Part shown: in pieces, positions 1-13,825 of the stretch | Position numbering within the stretch: position 1 is the first letter of the stretch | Layout of the letters: each line of letters opens with the position of its first letter | Notes under the pieces: model-generated | Database searches by the model: none | The model's input: only the letters and a program-made list of their open reading frames with translations | Told to the model about the DNA's origin: nothing | Source: Colias croceus | Taxonomy: Eukaryota; Arthropoda; Insecta; Lepidoptera; Pieridae | DNA: 64,000 nt | Direction: 5' to 3' | Assembly: GCF_905220415.1 (NCBI RefSeq) | Contig: NC_059550.1 | Span: 10,480,501 to 10,544,500 of the forward strand | Position numbers and translations under genes: made by a program

Positions 1-496
1 TAAATAGTGTCAGTAGGATAAATAGTCGCAGTCCTTGGTACTTGCGATCATAAATTTAACTGTGCCCGTACAATGCCAGGGTTCCGTAGTATAATACATA
101 CATTAATATAATATTATATAGTTTACAGTAATATAAGCGACGGCGTGCAGCTACCTATAATACAATATAAATAAATTATAAGCCACCGCCCTCACTAATC
201 ACTTCGCTGTTGTATTTATTATTAAGCATTCCTTGAGAAATATGCTATCTAATGGTGAAAACCACATCAAAATCCGTTGCGTGGTTTAGATGAAGACTTA
301 CAAAGGTACAGGTAGATGTGGAGGGCGACTTTGTTTTATTCAATGTAAATTATATCGAATAAAATAACAATGCACTTCAAAGGTCGTATAAAATAATGTA
401 TTTAATGACAAGATAATATAATAAAATTGTATAATTAAAGCTGGATTTCCTTTGGCATTGCTAATGTGTAGGTATATTTTTTAGCAAAAGCCTTTG
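1..496. other. AT-rich non-coding stretch
   Basis: No gene is visible on either strand. If the small terminal exon at 497-546 on the minus strand is real, this stretch would hold its 3' untranslated region. Confidence 0.4.
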
Positions 497-546
497 TCAG
501 GATGCGTGCTCAGCCAGGCGTCGCGTCTTGAGGTCGCCGGTTATTT
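497..546 (-). CDS. possible terminal coding exon of an unidentified gene
   Basis: Reading the minus strand, an acceptor (ATTCCAG) is followed by 50 bases that are clearly richer in G+C than their surroundings. They translate, after two bases of a split codon, as ITGDLKTRRLAEHAS and stop. The codon choice and the abrupt composition change suggest coding sequence. I could not find a partner exon upstream on the minus strand within the window, and I do not recognise the peptide. It could be the last exon of a gene with a long intron, a decayed exon, or chance. Confidence 0.28.
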
Positions 547-3500
547 CTGGAATGTGATTTATATCATATTAATACAATATAAAAGAACAGTATAAGAAAA
601 ATAATAATAATTAATGCATAACTATTTTAACATAATGTCGGGAAGGAGTGTTCAACAATAATTTATATTCCGAAACTTATCTTCACAAAAAACAATTTCA
701 CACCACTACAGACTACAGTCAAATATAAAACTACAATTCCAATGTTAACATTGCAAACACAAACTTTAAAATTAATTGCCGTTTAAAAATAACAAAGATA
801 ACTTCCCATCCTACATATTATGCTCCCATCAGACTGCAATCACACCAATTGAAAAGTAATATAATATGTCTGTGAGTAATACCAATTTAATTATTAGGTA
901 CACCTATACTTAAATGTGATTGATTCGCTTGGCCGGCTCTATTGAGAAATCAAAGATATAATCTAATATGTGTGTTATTAGAGGCTAAACATAAACACTG
1001 TAGGTATATGATACGGAATATAGGGCAAAACATGTAGAAAATACACAAATAATTCTAAACAATTAATGACGAGATATTGTTTTGATTCGCTTAAACTTTT
1101 TTCCTAAGTGTGGGTACAGCATGATAACTGGTAACATTAATACGTGGCATTCTTTAGAAAGCGGAAAAATATTTTAGTTTTTTAATTAATCTTAGCTCAA
1201 TTATTAACAAGTCTAGTAGTTAAGTTAAGTATTAAAAACCAAGAAAATTTATTACTAATTTTCCCGTTTTGTATTCATAGATGATTATTGTCGATTATTA
1301 TATTATACAAGTCTCTAAATATAAAAGAAACATAACGTGTGTGAACTTTAAATTTTTTGTTGTTATCCATTGTGCACAGACACATAATTTGTGAGCAATA
1401 TTGTCGAAAGTGAAATAACGAGCGCAAAAACACTTTGTTGTGTAATATGTTATTTTAGAAACATAATAGGTTGTGTCGTGTTCGTAAAAAAATAAAAAGT
1501 AGAGCTGCAAATTTCTTTCTTGCGAAAATTAGTAGATATTTTTAGCGCAAGTTTCCTTCCTTATAAGTATTTAGTTTAATAAAATTATACAAAGCTTATA
1601 ATCTCTCAATAAAAGAAACCGTTAAATTTAAAACCATCTGAAGTTCTTATGTAATAAAATGATATAATTATTCCGAATACGTATCAGTCCCATTGTCCAT
1701 ATTATGCGTGTTACGTATACAACCTACAAGTTTACTTCACGTAAAAGCGTGTGACATACATTACGCATAAAATTTAAATTTATTGAGACATTATTTTTTA
1801 AACCTTCAGTTCGTAAGGGCAAAGAATTGGTAGCTACTTGTTATGGTTATCTAACATAAGTTTACAAACAATATTATAGCTCCTAGGTTCCTAGGATTTA
1901 TCTACATGCCTGCATTTTACTTTCACGCAACATCATATTAGCCACCTATTTAATTATCTATTAACATAGTTATATCATTTTTATAACACCAAGGCCATTC
2001 TACTAATTTATTCTGAGCAGTAATAAAAATACGTTTTTGGCATAATCATAATAAAGCGAACGTTCCTGAAACTGAACGTAACTTCGAAAGCGAAAGTTAT
2101 ACATTATCTTTAAACGCTTAAACTTATTAAATAATAAAACGAATCATTTCTAGTTTTTAATCAATCAATAAACTTCATTATAAAATCAAAATAGAATTAC
2201 CAAAACCGGTCGAAAGCAACCTACAGAAATCTATATTAGTAATTATGTATTCGTTATTTTAATGCAAAATTTGCTTGTCATAAGTACATCTGACGAACAC
2301 ATTGAAAATTATAATATATAACTCAGCCCCCGGAATCACAGACACAATAGAAAATCTATTTTGTCGTGGTCCGATCGGGCCTTTCGGGGCTCAATGGGTT
2401 AAAACCTATATACATATGTGTTTTGCAGTAAATAACTTGAATTTAATAGACCCACAAAATAAACACTTAGGTAAAACACTTAGCACTTGAGATTCGCAAA
2501 TTAGACATACGGAGAAAGGTGAGTGAACGTTGGAACCATTTCATAAGAACTAAATTGAACACGATTTTCTTTTCCCAGAAATAGTGATTCCACGTTACCA
2601 TTAAATTCAGAAATAACAGTAACAATCTAAACGACTGTTTATAAGCAGTTAGCACAATAATAAAAGGTCTGAGATAACCACTGGTCAAAACGGTTTCACT
2701 CGTGAAAGCCATCTTGATTTATAGTTTATAGTATAATGGTAGCTTGTAACATCTCCACTCTCCGTAATAGTAGTATTAGTATTTATACAATTCACAGATT
2801 AAAAATATTCATAGCGGAATGTACAAAAGAAAATAAATATTTTATATTTAATGGCTAATGGCAAACCTATCTATTGAATATCATGAATTCATTTCATGCA
2901 GGATATTATATTAAGATGTGTAATTAATTAAACAAACAAATCAAGTTCTACATAAGTGAAGAAATAAACTTTTATATTTATTAACACTAATGCAAATAAA
3001 CTTTTATTAACACTAATGCAAATAAATAAATCATGAGGTCTGTGCAGGACCATCAATACTCAGTTTTCGACAGGTTTCCAACATAAGATATGTATACGTA
3101 CGTATAGTATCTGAAACTTATCGCATAGAGCCTAGCATTTGCATTATTTATTATAGCTAAAATATGTATTTACATATAGGCCATTGATATTCGACACCAG
3201 AAACGTGAATAATTGGATTTTCACGTGTTTTCACTGATGCCTTCAGCGTCAGGAATAATTAAAACAATTTTTGTTGATACTGCAAAACATAGTGTTTACT
3301 GATTTTTATGCCTTAATCTAATTTAGGAATGGTTAAATAAAACAAGTACAATTTGTCCGAGACTTTATTTTTCCTTATTAAATGTGAAAATGACAAAATA
3401 GCAGCAACATGTAATATGGTGAACTGACATTACCTGGTAACTCAAGCTATAATTTAAGCGCATTCTAAAGTAATTAAACTGTAAATTGCCTTAGATTTTG

Positions 3501-5269
3501 CTTCCGCCGAAAGGACGAAACCTCTTGATCTCACACTCAAGTCACACACATAGATGAATCTAGTTCACTATAAATTTTAATATGTAAATTGCGCTAAATC
3601 TAATAGGTACCAGTTCTAATAAAATATTAAATAAGTTATCTCAGAAACCGGTACCGGCGGAAGATGAACAAACCTGTGATAAGGAAGGCTTGCTTTATGA
3701 TAATTGATAAGGAACCGCAGCTTTACCCCATTTTTAACCGGCTTCATAAAAGTTCAACCGGTTCGCTTTGAGTCAGCTTCATTCATTGCATGACGAATTA
3801 TAATTTCTCAATTCGAAAAGCTTTATTTTATACGTTGATAAATATAACCGGATATATTATGTAGGTATCTTATAATAGTGCAGTGTTTATTGGAACCTTG
3901 TTTTTTCGCAAACCTAAGTTTTATTCCAAAGTTGTAAATATTATTTCATTTCTAATTTGTTACTGTTGTGACGAACAGTAGTTCATAGTAATATGAGATG
4001 TTATATATTTCTATATATTAGGAGATAATTGCTTAGTCCGTGATGGTATTCAAACAATAAACTTCTTACAAACTGAGAACCTAGTTTTTATTTTGTTTTA
4101 AACTTTTAAACAACCATATTTACCACGAGATCGCACTCCTGCCAAAGCCCCGCTTACACCATCAAATCTACATATTTTGTTATTCCCAAAATGATAATTA
4201 ATATGAAAGATGAGTGAAAACGCATCCGCATACCTCTGCAATGAATTAAAAAGCGCTTAGCTAGTGCGGAGCGGCTCACCGGCTCACTGCTGACTGCTGA
4301 CCCACAAAACATTCATTACCGAAGTATTTATCATCCAATGAAAGTTGATCACTTTTGCTTATTATTTCGCGTCGTTTTGCGCTCTGTCTGTTTGCTATCG
4401 TTTCAAAATTTGTATATGTACTTACTAAGAGAATGTACATGTACATTATATTTCCTTGATTCACCCGATTATAATAAAAAAAAAAGAATTGTGAACAATT
4501 CTCCTTAATGTTGCTTTTCTCAGTAGACAGTACAAAAATAGTAAAAAATGGCATACCTAATCTCTATTTGTGCATCATTATATTAGGTATATCTTCTTAA
4601 CGATCTCTACCTACTGTAAATTTAAGAGTCATTCGCATTTCTAATGTTTTCAATAAGTTCTCTGATGTTGTATATCGTAGGTACCTACTGCATCATCGTA
4701 GAAAGTGTTCTAATAATATTATTATGTACTTATAATTAGCACCAGATTATTTGTTAATGAATTGATGGCGCCAAAACCTTACCCCTCGTAGTCGTAGCGG
4801 TAAAATGTCGGGCGTCTAACACCGTTAGATAAAACGCTTACTTCCTCTCTTGTCTTTTAATTTTAATACTTCCTTTTGAACCGGTTTAAAAACAAATACT
4901 TAAAAATCATCCAAAGAAAGTCCTATTTCCTTAAAAATAGATTGTAAAACTGATGAAATGTTATGACTCTTATAAATAAAAAGGGCTTCTTAAGGTGGCA
5001 ATTAGATTTAATGTCTCAATAACTTATTGTTTTATTAGATAATAGACGGGCAATAATGCGGGTGAATTCACGCCCCGATGTTTGTGGGTTCCCATGACCA
5101 CAAAAAAATGTTTTGTTTTAATATTTTCTCACAGCACACGAAAAATACTTGATATACTTGTGAGTATTATGTTCCAAAGTTTTATTAAGTGTTTTACTGT
5201 CATATTGTTCTTTAGTTTATGAGCTTTAATCGGACCAAAGGGACAAATTGCGTAAGCACCTATGCAAAA
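547..5269. other. gene-free AT-rich region
   Basis: Only short AT-rich reading frames are present, none with a domain, signal peptide or convincing splice context. A short direct repeat occurs near 2968-3024, where a phrase of about 29 bases containing aaacttttat is repeated. No other structure was recognised. Confidence 0.5.
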
Positions 5270-5454
5270 TCTATACTAATATTATAAAGAGGAAAGGTTT
5301 GTATGTATGTATGGTTTTCACGCATAAACTACTGAACCGATTACAGGGTAACTTGGATTAACACATACGATAGGTTTTTAGGAAATCCCACGGGAATGGG
5401 AACTATGCGGGTTTTCCTTTGAAAACGCGGGCGAAGCCGCAGGCGGAAATCTAG
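5270..5454 (+). mobile_element. non-autonomous Helitron-like element, family A
   Basis: It begins TCTATACTAATATTATAAA and ends with a GC-rich hairpin-forming segment (gcgggcgaagccgcaggcgg) followed by CTAG, inserted between A and T. A 5' TC, a 3' CTRR preceded by a hairpin, and an A/T insertion site are the established hallmarks of Helitrons, and short elements of this look are common in Lepidoptera. The same body (actgaaccgattaca, then atcccacgggaa) recurs at 13826 and 63834. Confidence 0.7.
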
Positions 5455-5507
5455 TAAATAATAGTAATATGCCTTGCAGGTGTAACTACTTCTTCATACA
5501 TATCACA

Positions 5508-5640
5508 AATTGCTCCGCTCCTTTTTGTAAAGCCTTCCTCGATGAATGTGCTACCTATCTGAAATAATTTTTGAAATCGGACCCTTAGATAATTCCTGAG
5601 ATTAGCGCGTTCAATTCTTCAGCTTTATAAAATAAGTATA
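5508..5640 (-). mobile_element. Helitron-like fragment, family B
   Basis: The minus strand carries the family B body seen at 27501, 28169, 45857, 51898 and 52812: gaacgcgctaatctcagg, then a tccgatttcaaaaatt phrase and tcgaggaaggct. The CTAG terminus is lost, so this is a truncated copy. Confidence 0.5.
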
Positions 5641-6684
5641 CATTGATTAAGATATGCAGTATACAAAGTATGTTCTAAAAGTTTATTCTAAGCCTAATAA
5701 TGATCATATCGCAAAGAATATAATTAAAAACGCAATATAATTAAAAAAATAGTAAATGCAAACAATGCCACGTCAACGATTGCAATTTGCCATGTGTAAC
5801 AGAACACTTGTAATTTCAATGAGCACTAATTAGCTGGGATCACGCGATTATCGTCAATGTCACTGAGCATTGTCTTACAATTATCTATTATTTATTATCA
5901 AGAATCCTTGATTATTTGTTTATTTTACAAAAATTACTCAATAGGCTGATAGTGGTGGAACTTTATAGGTGGGTTGGTAGAATGGTAGTCATGATTAAAC
6001 TTAGCCAATATTAAATTGAGTTGGTTGTTTTTCTTTCTTACACTTAGCATGTATACATAGTATGTAGTATAGTTATAAGGCTAGAGATAAGAGAGTGGTG
6101 AAGAATAGAATACTACCTATATACCACACATAGAATACTAGGTTCAACGGTGAAACATCTCAAATCCTGGGCGAAGATCCGGGCGGAGAGCTATCGCGAA
6201 TTATTTATATGTTACAAACCTTTTAACAAAGTAATTTTAGCGTTAAAGATTTAGAATGCATAAAATCATGTTAAATTGTTGTTTGTTTATACCAGCTAAT
6301 CCCGAATAATTTTAATCTCATCACAAAGACTCACACGCTGCAGTGCTTTGTGCTTATTGAAAGTAAACTTTTTTATACTTTTTACTTTTGAAAGCAGACA
6401 TTATAAGTTTAAATAGCTGCTTTCAATATTTTTTAATAAATATATTTGGTAACTCTCACTGGATAAGCAATAAAATCTTAAAGTAAACGTTGAAATGTGA
6501 AAGTCGGGGCTTATTGCAAACATACCTGTGTTGAGCAAATTATTAAAAATTAAAATAAATATCTACGAATCCTATAAAGCTCATTAATTATATTTACTTA
6601 CCGTTTTCCTAAAGACTCTCGCCAGACAAAAATTAATAGAGATCTAAAGTATCTAATTTTAAAGTTAAATAGATAATTAGACTG
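5641..6684. other. non-coding region with repeat debris
   Basis: No gene is visible. Around 6165-6195 a remnant of a Helitron 3' end (gggcgaagatccgggcgg) remains without its body. Confidence 0.4.
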
Positions 6685-7200
6685 ATCGGTTGGCTTGGTT
6701 GGCAGTGGCCCTGCCTTCCAAGTCAGAGGTCGTGGGTTCCATTCCCACCAGGGGCAAATATTTATTTATTTATTTTATTTATTTATAACACTTTACTATG
6801 CTAGTTATACAAATAACATAAAACTAAAACTTATAGCTAAACTAGCACAGAGGGCGGCCTTATCACTAAAGAGTGATCTCTGATATTTGTGTGATGAACA
6901 TAGATGTTTGCTCTGTGTCTGGGTTTTAATTGTCTATATATGCATGTTTATATTTAGCCATATGGTTTCCATCCATTCGCATCTAACACAAGCGAAAGCT
7001 TATAGTATGGGATCAGATCGTGCCGGGTGTGAAAATTGTCCTGAAATATCAATTTATTGCTAGGTATTATTTCTAACGAGCATGTTTTTAAAATGTCATA
7101 GGTATTTTCTTCTGTTATACATCCATGTATCCTGTATTTCTCGACTTGTATAGCTAAACCGATTTTAAGAAACTCACTTGAACAGACCGTCATATCAAGC
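6685..7200 (+). mobile_element. tRNA-derived SINE, with internal insertion
   Basis: The head at about 6688-6757 has an A-box-like stretch (tggcttggttggcagtgg) and a B-box-like stretch (gtgggttccattccc), as expected for a tRNA-derived SINE promoter. The body includes tgatgaacatagatgtttgc, and later gggatcagatcgtgcc. The minus-strand copy at 28938-29350 has the same order of parts. By comparison, this copy carries about 120 extra bases near 6760-6880 between head and body. Confidence 0.6.
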
Positions 7201-7337
7201 TTTATTTATTGAGTAACAAATGAAGATCACAGAGTAAATAAACTGATCTTCTACACAAAGATTTCTCATCATCCGTAGAATAAACAATCTCTTCCTTTAA
7301 AGCTAAACAGACGAACTCATTGTCATACACAGTCATA

Positions 7338-7532
7338 TCTAAACTAATGTGACTAAGAGGAAAAATTTTGTGTTTATGTATGTTTATATTTTACACGTAA
7401 GCTACTGGACAGATTTCAAAAAATCTTTCACCAGCAGAAAGCCTCATTATTCCTTCGTGTCATAGGTATTTTTATTATTTTTTTCATCCAGGGCCAACTC
7501 GAGCGCAGCCGGTACGACTTACGAGCGGCTAG
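7338..7532 (+). mobile_element. diverged Helitron-like element
   Basis: It begins tctaaactaatgtgacta and ends gagcggctag followed by T, and has a degraded ctactgga-cagatttcaaa body. The termini resemble family A but the body is more diverged than in other copies. Confidence 0.4.
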
Positions 7533-7905
7533 TATTATATATTTAATAAATTATCTGTGGCGTGATCAGGGAATCGATTAGCGAATTAGTCCCGATGTCA
7601 CTAGAAAGCATGGCGACGACGTGTCTCCTTGTCGTGACCCCATCACAGAACTATTGATATTCGCCGTGAAATTCAATCTGTAACTACTGAGTTTGTTTAG
7701 TGAAATTGTACCTGACAAAAACAACTGTTACATAAATAAAAATGGTATTATCAGAATGGTTGTTTGATTTTCCTCAATATCTCTTCAGCTTTCTACACAA
7801 GGATAATATATATTTTATTTCATTTTACACATAATTTAACTATAATATATTTTATACATCGAAAATCTTTTATAATAATTAATTAAATAGTATCTACTAT
7901 AATCT
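7533..7905. other. non-coding spacer
   Basis: No gene or clear repeat is visible in this AT-rich stretch between two Helitron-like elements. Confidence 0.4.
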
Positions 7906-8075
7906 TCTATAATATAAAAATGAATCGCAAAATGTGTTGGTAAGCGCACAACTCGAGAACAACTGAACCGATTTCGTTAATTCTTTTTTTATTACATTTC
8001 TTGAAGTACGAGGATGGTTCTTATGGAGAGAAAACGTAAAAATGTACCACGGGCGAAGCCGGGGCGGACCGCTAG
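7906..8075 (+). mobile_element. non-autonomous Helitron-like element, family C
   Basis: It starts TCTATAATATAAAAATGAAT and has gcgcacaactcgagaac and ccgatttcgttaatt in the body. It ends with ccacgggcgaagccggggcg, a short spacer and CTAG before T. A second copy lies at 54565-54906 and is interrupted there. Confidence 0.6.
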
Positions 8076-9415
8076 TTACTAATAAATATAGTGTTATATT
8101 ATCTGGGGTATATACCTATATGGACTATGGAGGCTAGACATAATTGAGTACATACTTACCTAAGAAGTAAGAATCTAATATTGTATTTTGAAGTTTACAA
8201 TCCAATTAGTTATATCATTTGATATTGTTAAACTATTCGATACATATTTCTTGAATTATTATTTATTTTTATATTATAAAGAATAAAAAATGTGTGCGTG
8301 TACACACGTAAGAAGTGAAACTTCTTTATGACCTTATCTTTCAAAAAATAATTTACTATATGCAACTTTACAGAAATACGTCGACTCACGCGTGGTAGGG
8401 ATAAGAAAAAGATGGCGCGTAACGTAAAAATGTCACGCGTAACAAAAACTAAACTTTTTTCCAACCCCGGTATAGAAGTTTCACTTAAAAAAGTAACCGA
8501 CAAGTGGCGCCATCTGTCGGGGGTGACCGGAACACGATAGACAACCATGATTAATTTCCAATGTACACAATGCTATAATCCAAGCTTTATCCAACAAAAC
8601 GCGGAAAAATACACATTTACCAAACAATCACACCGTTCGTTTCACTGTTCTAGTTGATTTACTGTTTAAATAAGAATAAAAATGCTACCTTTTATAACTT
8701 TCATATAAGTATACTTAGTATACATATTATTTATATTAACTTTAACTATACTAAATGTTGTTCTGCCTTACTCTCATCACTTAGGGGTGTGAAAAATAGA
8801 TCATGGCCTATTCTCAGAACTACCCGATTAGCACACAAAATTTTATGTAAACCGAAGCAGCCGTTTTGGAGGAGTAGTTCTAAGTTCCAATATTGAGACA
8901 CGAGAAATTAATATTATATTATACCATGGACATAATTAATATTATATTATTATTGTATCCATGATAATACTAGCTTACCGCCCGCTTTGTTTAAAACCTA
9001 ATAAATTATATACTTACTAAAACCTTTCACTTGAATCACTCTATCTATTAAAAAAACCGCATCAAAATCTTATTATAAGACTTTGTTTTATACTATGTAG
9101 TGATAAAGAAGATAAAATAAATACCTTCCTATCCAATAACATTTAAATTACATCAAAATAAAATAAATTCAGAATACCTACTTTGTTGTGTAATTTCCAA
9201 GAAAATATAAAGGCTTTGCAGCCAATATCCTGTTGTGAATAAAATTGTCAAGTGGGAAACTTCCTCACACGCAGTTACACGAGTCAGAACTCGTATCGGA
9301 AATCGCATCGGTGATTCTGAGAGCAAAATATTTTACAGCATCATTCTTTTGTTTTGTATTATTATTTTTTAATACTAAAACACTAATTAACACAAGTGAT
9401 AACTGCGTTAAAAAC
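8076..9415. other. non-coding region
   Basis: No gene is supported. A G+C-richer patch at about 8380-8545, containing aagtggcgccatctgtcggg, reads as an open minus-strand frame of 106 codons but has no recognisable domain; it looks like old repeat material. A Helitron end fragment (ctagcttaccgcccgc) lies near 8970. Confidence 0.4.
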
Positions 9416-9664
9416 AACCGACTTCAAACTTGCACTTGCAACATTTACAAATACATACAAAAATGCTCATAAAATAAAAACTACTGGGCCTATCCGAATA
9501 AAATTTTTATGGGACCAATTCGACACCATCCCGCATCGAACAAAAAAAGAATCACGTAAATCGGTTTAGAAACCTCGGAGAAATCGGTGTACATACATAA
9601 AAAAAAAAAAAAAAAAAATATACCGGCCGAATTGATAACCTCCTCCTTTTTTTGAAGTCGGTTA
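9416..9664. mobile_element. short inverted-repeat element (MITE-like)
   Basis: The left end reads aaccgacttcaaa and the right end is its reverse complement (ttgaagtcggtt). Between them lie a run of more than 15 A residues and a phrase aaatcggtttagaaacctcg. The size (about 250 bases), the short terminal inverted repeats and the lack of coding capacity fit a miniature inverted-repeat transposable element. A solitary end of the same type (tttttgaagtcggttaaaa) lies near 48080. Confidence 0.5.
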
Positions 9665-12443
9665 AAAAGTAACCTAATGCTTAAAAAGCCATAGGTGTGA
9701 CCATCTATAAATAGTAATAACTAATAACCTTTACGCTCTTATGACTTACAACAGTATCAAATTAAAACAAATCAGCGAAAGTCTCATCAAAATCGGTATA
9801 GCATTTTAGGCATAGTCTGTCAACGATAAGAAATACTAACAAGGCAACGCCATCTAGTTTCAAACTATGAAACAAACGCGTTCAGGTATTATTAGTGATT
9901 ACGGTTTACGGCTATATCAAAACAGCCACAGATAATAATACATTACCAGGTAATAGTTATATTATACAGTTTCAAAATGCATGGTCATTGAAAATGTAGG
10001 GTAATTTTGAAAATTCAAGTGCCACTTGACATGGTTTGATTGTATCAGATCATATTCGTCATAGGAGTAATAAATATATCATCCATGTTTATTCAACAAT
10101 TGAAATCAATAGACTATTCGTATGTTGCTTTGTTTCGTTGAAGCGATTTGAGTAAAATTTCGTCAGATAGCATAGGAATTGTACTCGAATTTTTTATAAA
10201 TTGTTAAAGGGTATTATAACGTCACGACGAATATCTACTATTTTGCCGTTTTCATTCTGTAGGCGCAAGTAATTTTAAATGTATAAATTAACCAAGAACT
10301 AACCCAAAATACAAGATTTGGAATAGTAGAAGTACTTATAGCAAGAGACAAACATTTTCTTACCTAAATAAAAATAAAAATACAAATAAAAATAACCAGT
10401 TGTGTCGTTAACTCGACAGCGGCTCGACACCGTTTTTTTTTCATATTTTTGTAAGGCACAAGCATTTACATTTTACATACTTACATACGATAAACATTTA
10501 AAAATCTGCCAAAAATAGCAGATGGTACCACGCCGCGGCCGCGGCAAACGGGCAGCTTATAAAGGCAGCTAAACATGACGTATTCTCTGGCCAGTATCAA
10601 ACAGTTGCAAGCACTTACAATGTAGTTTCATATGACGTAACTATAAGTAGGTATTACCTGTTACTATGGTTCATTATGTACTTAATATCCTATTTAAATA
10701 TTATAATATTATGTTAACAGTAACATAAATATATTTGTCGTAACTCGTAGCTCTATCGCGTGCAATATGCTTCAATTGTGCCGGACATCATGGCAATAAA
10801 TTGTAATGAGATTAGAATACCAATTGATTTCCAGTTTCCATAGTCATATGGAGTAGGTTGGATTTCTCTCATGTTGTGTTTAGCGATGCATAGATATCAC
10901 TGCATTTACATGCTGTCTTTGATTTTATTACCTACAAGTAAATCCCGGTGTCGGGATAGTGTCGCTTAAAAACATGAAAAAATATACTTAACTGTACTGG
11001 ATCTCTGCTCCGTTGCTTGTTCATGATAGAGATAAATCCCACCAAAAACATAAATGTAAAATTTGGAGCCGAGTTCAATCGTTGACTTAATTTGCCAAAA
11101 AAAGAAATGAGATCTAAATGTGTGCCAAGTTCTGCAGACAGTCCAGAAATTTATTTACAAAGATGTATTAAGTTCTTAGGTTGACTGAAAACTCAATTGT
11201 TTTATTTTCCCTTAGAGAACAATGTTTATTCCAAAATATAACTTTTTTAATTTGAATAATATAATTATTTTCACAAAGCAAACAACTAATGACCTATTGA
11301 ACCCCATAATTTGATGAGGCTAGTTTTACATACTGTTTATATTTTGTGAGGTTCTAAATTACACGGCTGCTGCTCGCCAGTTCTCTTCGCTTGACACGCT
11401 GCCGCGTGTCTAGATACAGGGCACATTCCCATTTCCTACGCACTTAAAATTTCTTAAAATGAACAATGTATTTTTTGTCATGTACTTATTAACAAATTAT
11501 TATTTAATCTAAAATAAAAATAATGTATTTTCATTTATCTGGCTGAGCAGGGATGCAGTTATCTTGTATCTAACATATTCACCGTTCTTGCGTCAAATAA
11601 TCTAAGTACGTTTTTATATTTTCAAGGAACAAAATATAAAAACGTAGATTCGATTAACGTGATGAAAATCTCTGTATTATTAGTTCTAAATTTGCAACGT
11701 GACAAGTACAAAATTAAGCAAATTAGATACAATTACACACTACGGCTTCCACTAATCACATTTTTCGGTTTCTATTCGTTAAGTCAAGTTAGCTACGAGC
11801 AGTCTCATCGCTACTATATTAGTTAGTAATAACGTTAATTTACTGAGATGAATATGTCTCATGTGGAAGTTGCCATTTGAAAAAAAGAAGAAGATAGGTA
11901 TGTCTCATGTGAGCCGTATTCTCAAATGTAGTAGTTTTCCCTAAATTTAGCGATAGTTACCTATGTATGATAATATGTGATGTGTATGAAGAAAGTGTTT
12001 ATCCAGTATCAGTTGACAAGTATTTTAAGTGCAAACTTTGCGTAGTTTGGTGGTCTTTTGTGAAATATCTGCAATTGTTTCAAGACCAGCTTTCGACTCA
12101 CACCATTTCAACTACCGCTCGTGTATAGTCAGCCTAAATCTATCATTGCCAAGTTCAGATCTTTCTAGAAACGGGGCCCCTAATTAGTTGTGGTTTCATA
12201 CAGCACCTTGAACTAAAAATATTAAAGTCAAATATAGCCACTTCCTCTGATATTGCTCGATTATGGTGCTAAAAACTTTCAAACTTAACAACGTACGTGA
12301 GCGTTGAAAAAGTATCAGAAACCACGGTTAATAATAAGTTATATGGAAGGTGTGAAAATAATGTTCTGCTCCTGACAACATAACATTACCTTATTATTCT
12401 ACAAACATAATAATTGTAACACTGCATACCACATGTTCGATCT
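9665..12443. other. non-coding region
   Basis: No coding exon could be supported. It contains the candidate promoter at 10558 and a G+C-richer patch near 11365-11425 that has an acceptor-like CTAG on the minus strand but no convincing reading frame. Confidence 0.35.
10558..10600 (+). promoter_or_regulatory. candidate TATA promoter without an assigned gene
   Basis: A TATAAA box lies 30-40 bases upstream of a ccagtatcaaac stretch that resembles an insect initiator, directly after a G+C-rich block (gccgcggccgcgg). The layout matches the TATA promoters of the small secreted-protein genes farther right. No coding first exon follows, because the nearest ATG is followed at once by TAG. It could drive a non-coding first exon, possibly of the 15091 gene. 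Confidence 0.25.
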
Positions 12444-12780
12444 TAGTGGAGTGCCTGGAGGTCTTCACCTCGGATTAGAGTTATAGTGAATGAATTGATA
12501 TGATCGATGTGGGATATTGTTTTTTAAACTATAAATTGCAATGTTTACCCAATTTTTTTTTGTGCACTCCATTGTTTCGTTGTTTAAACAAATTATTGTG
12601 AAAAATTCATGTTTGACCATAGAGGGTGTCTTGAGAAGTAGTGATATACTGAAGCTGGGAGGTAGAGGACATAAAGGGCTATCCGAATCACCCCCATGTA
12701 TATTATGCGATTTTTCGTATTTTCGGAGTTATGACGTTTTTTTCAAATTTTCACCTATCGCCGAGAACGTAGAGATTTTG

Positions 12781-13545
12781 ATTTAGAAAATTACGATAAG
12801 TCAGGAAAATTTCCATAAGTCGGGAAAATTTCTATAAGTTAGAAAATTTCAATAAGAAAGGAAAATTTCTATACGCCAGGAAAAATTCTATAAACAAGGA
12901 AAATTTCTATAAACAAGGAAAATTTCTATACGTCAGGAAAATTTATATAGATAAGGAAAATTTGTATAAGATAGGGAAATTTCTATACGTCAGATAAATT
13001 TCTGTACGCCAGGAAAAATCCATAAGTCGGGAAAATTACGATAAGTCAGGAAAAAATTGTATAAGTCAGGAAAATTTCCATAAGTCGGCAAAATTTCTAT
13101 AAGCTGGAAAATTCCCATAAGAAAGGAAAATTTCTATAAACAAGGAAAATTTCTATACGTAAGGAAAATTTCTATACGCCAGGAAAAATCTATAAGTCGG
13201 GAAAATTATGATAAGTCGGGAAAATTTCTATAAGAAAGGAAAATTTCCATAAGTCTGGAAAATTTCTATACGTCAGGAAAAAAATCATAAGACGGGAAAA
13301 TTTCTATAAGAAAGGAAATTTTTTATACGTCAGGAAAATTTCTATAAGCTGGAAAATTTCATTTCTATACGCCAGGAAAATTTCTATACGTGAGGAAAAT
13401 TTCTCTTTTCCGCAAAAATTTCTATAAGTCAGGAAAAATCCAAAAGTCGGGAACATTTCGATAAGACAGGAGAATTTCTATACGTCAGGAAAATTTCTAT
13501 AAGTCAGGAAAATTTCGATAAGTCAATAAAATTAATATTATAGAT
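12781..13545. repeat. 19-bp minisatellite array
   Basis: Roughly 38 imperfect copies of a unit like ggaaaatttctataagtca run without interruption. Variants alternate between ataagtca, atacgtca, ataaacaa and ataagaaa at the unit end. The array lies wholly inside the inverted-repeat element. Units drift from base to base and there are no constant repeat and unique spacer blocks, so it is not a CRISPR array. Confidence 0.85.
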
Positions 13546-13825
13546 AAATTATGATAAAATAGGTATTTAAGGCGATAGAAACGATTCAACTAAGTATAAA
13601 TTTATATTTAAAGATGGTATGTATAATAATTTACCTTTTATTTCGTGTTTCTCAGAAATAATTCAGGAGAGAACTTTTCCATGAGATGGGAGAGGATACG
13701 GAAGATTGCTCTAAACCGTTGTTAGACGATTGTGAAGGTAATATATTATTATTTATTTAATTATTTTAATTTGATAGATAAATTAAAAAAATTAATCAGA
13801 GAGATAATGTAAAAAGCAGTTTTAA

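Noticed and set aside
4276..4554. 92-codon minus-strand frame
   Set aside because: It includes a run of Phe from an A-tract, and there is no domain or composition change to support coding.
12781..13545. Regular repeats that could suggest a CRISPR array
   Set aside because: The host is a eukaryote and the units are contiguous drifting 19-mers without unique spacers, so it is a minisatellite.
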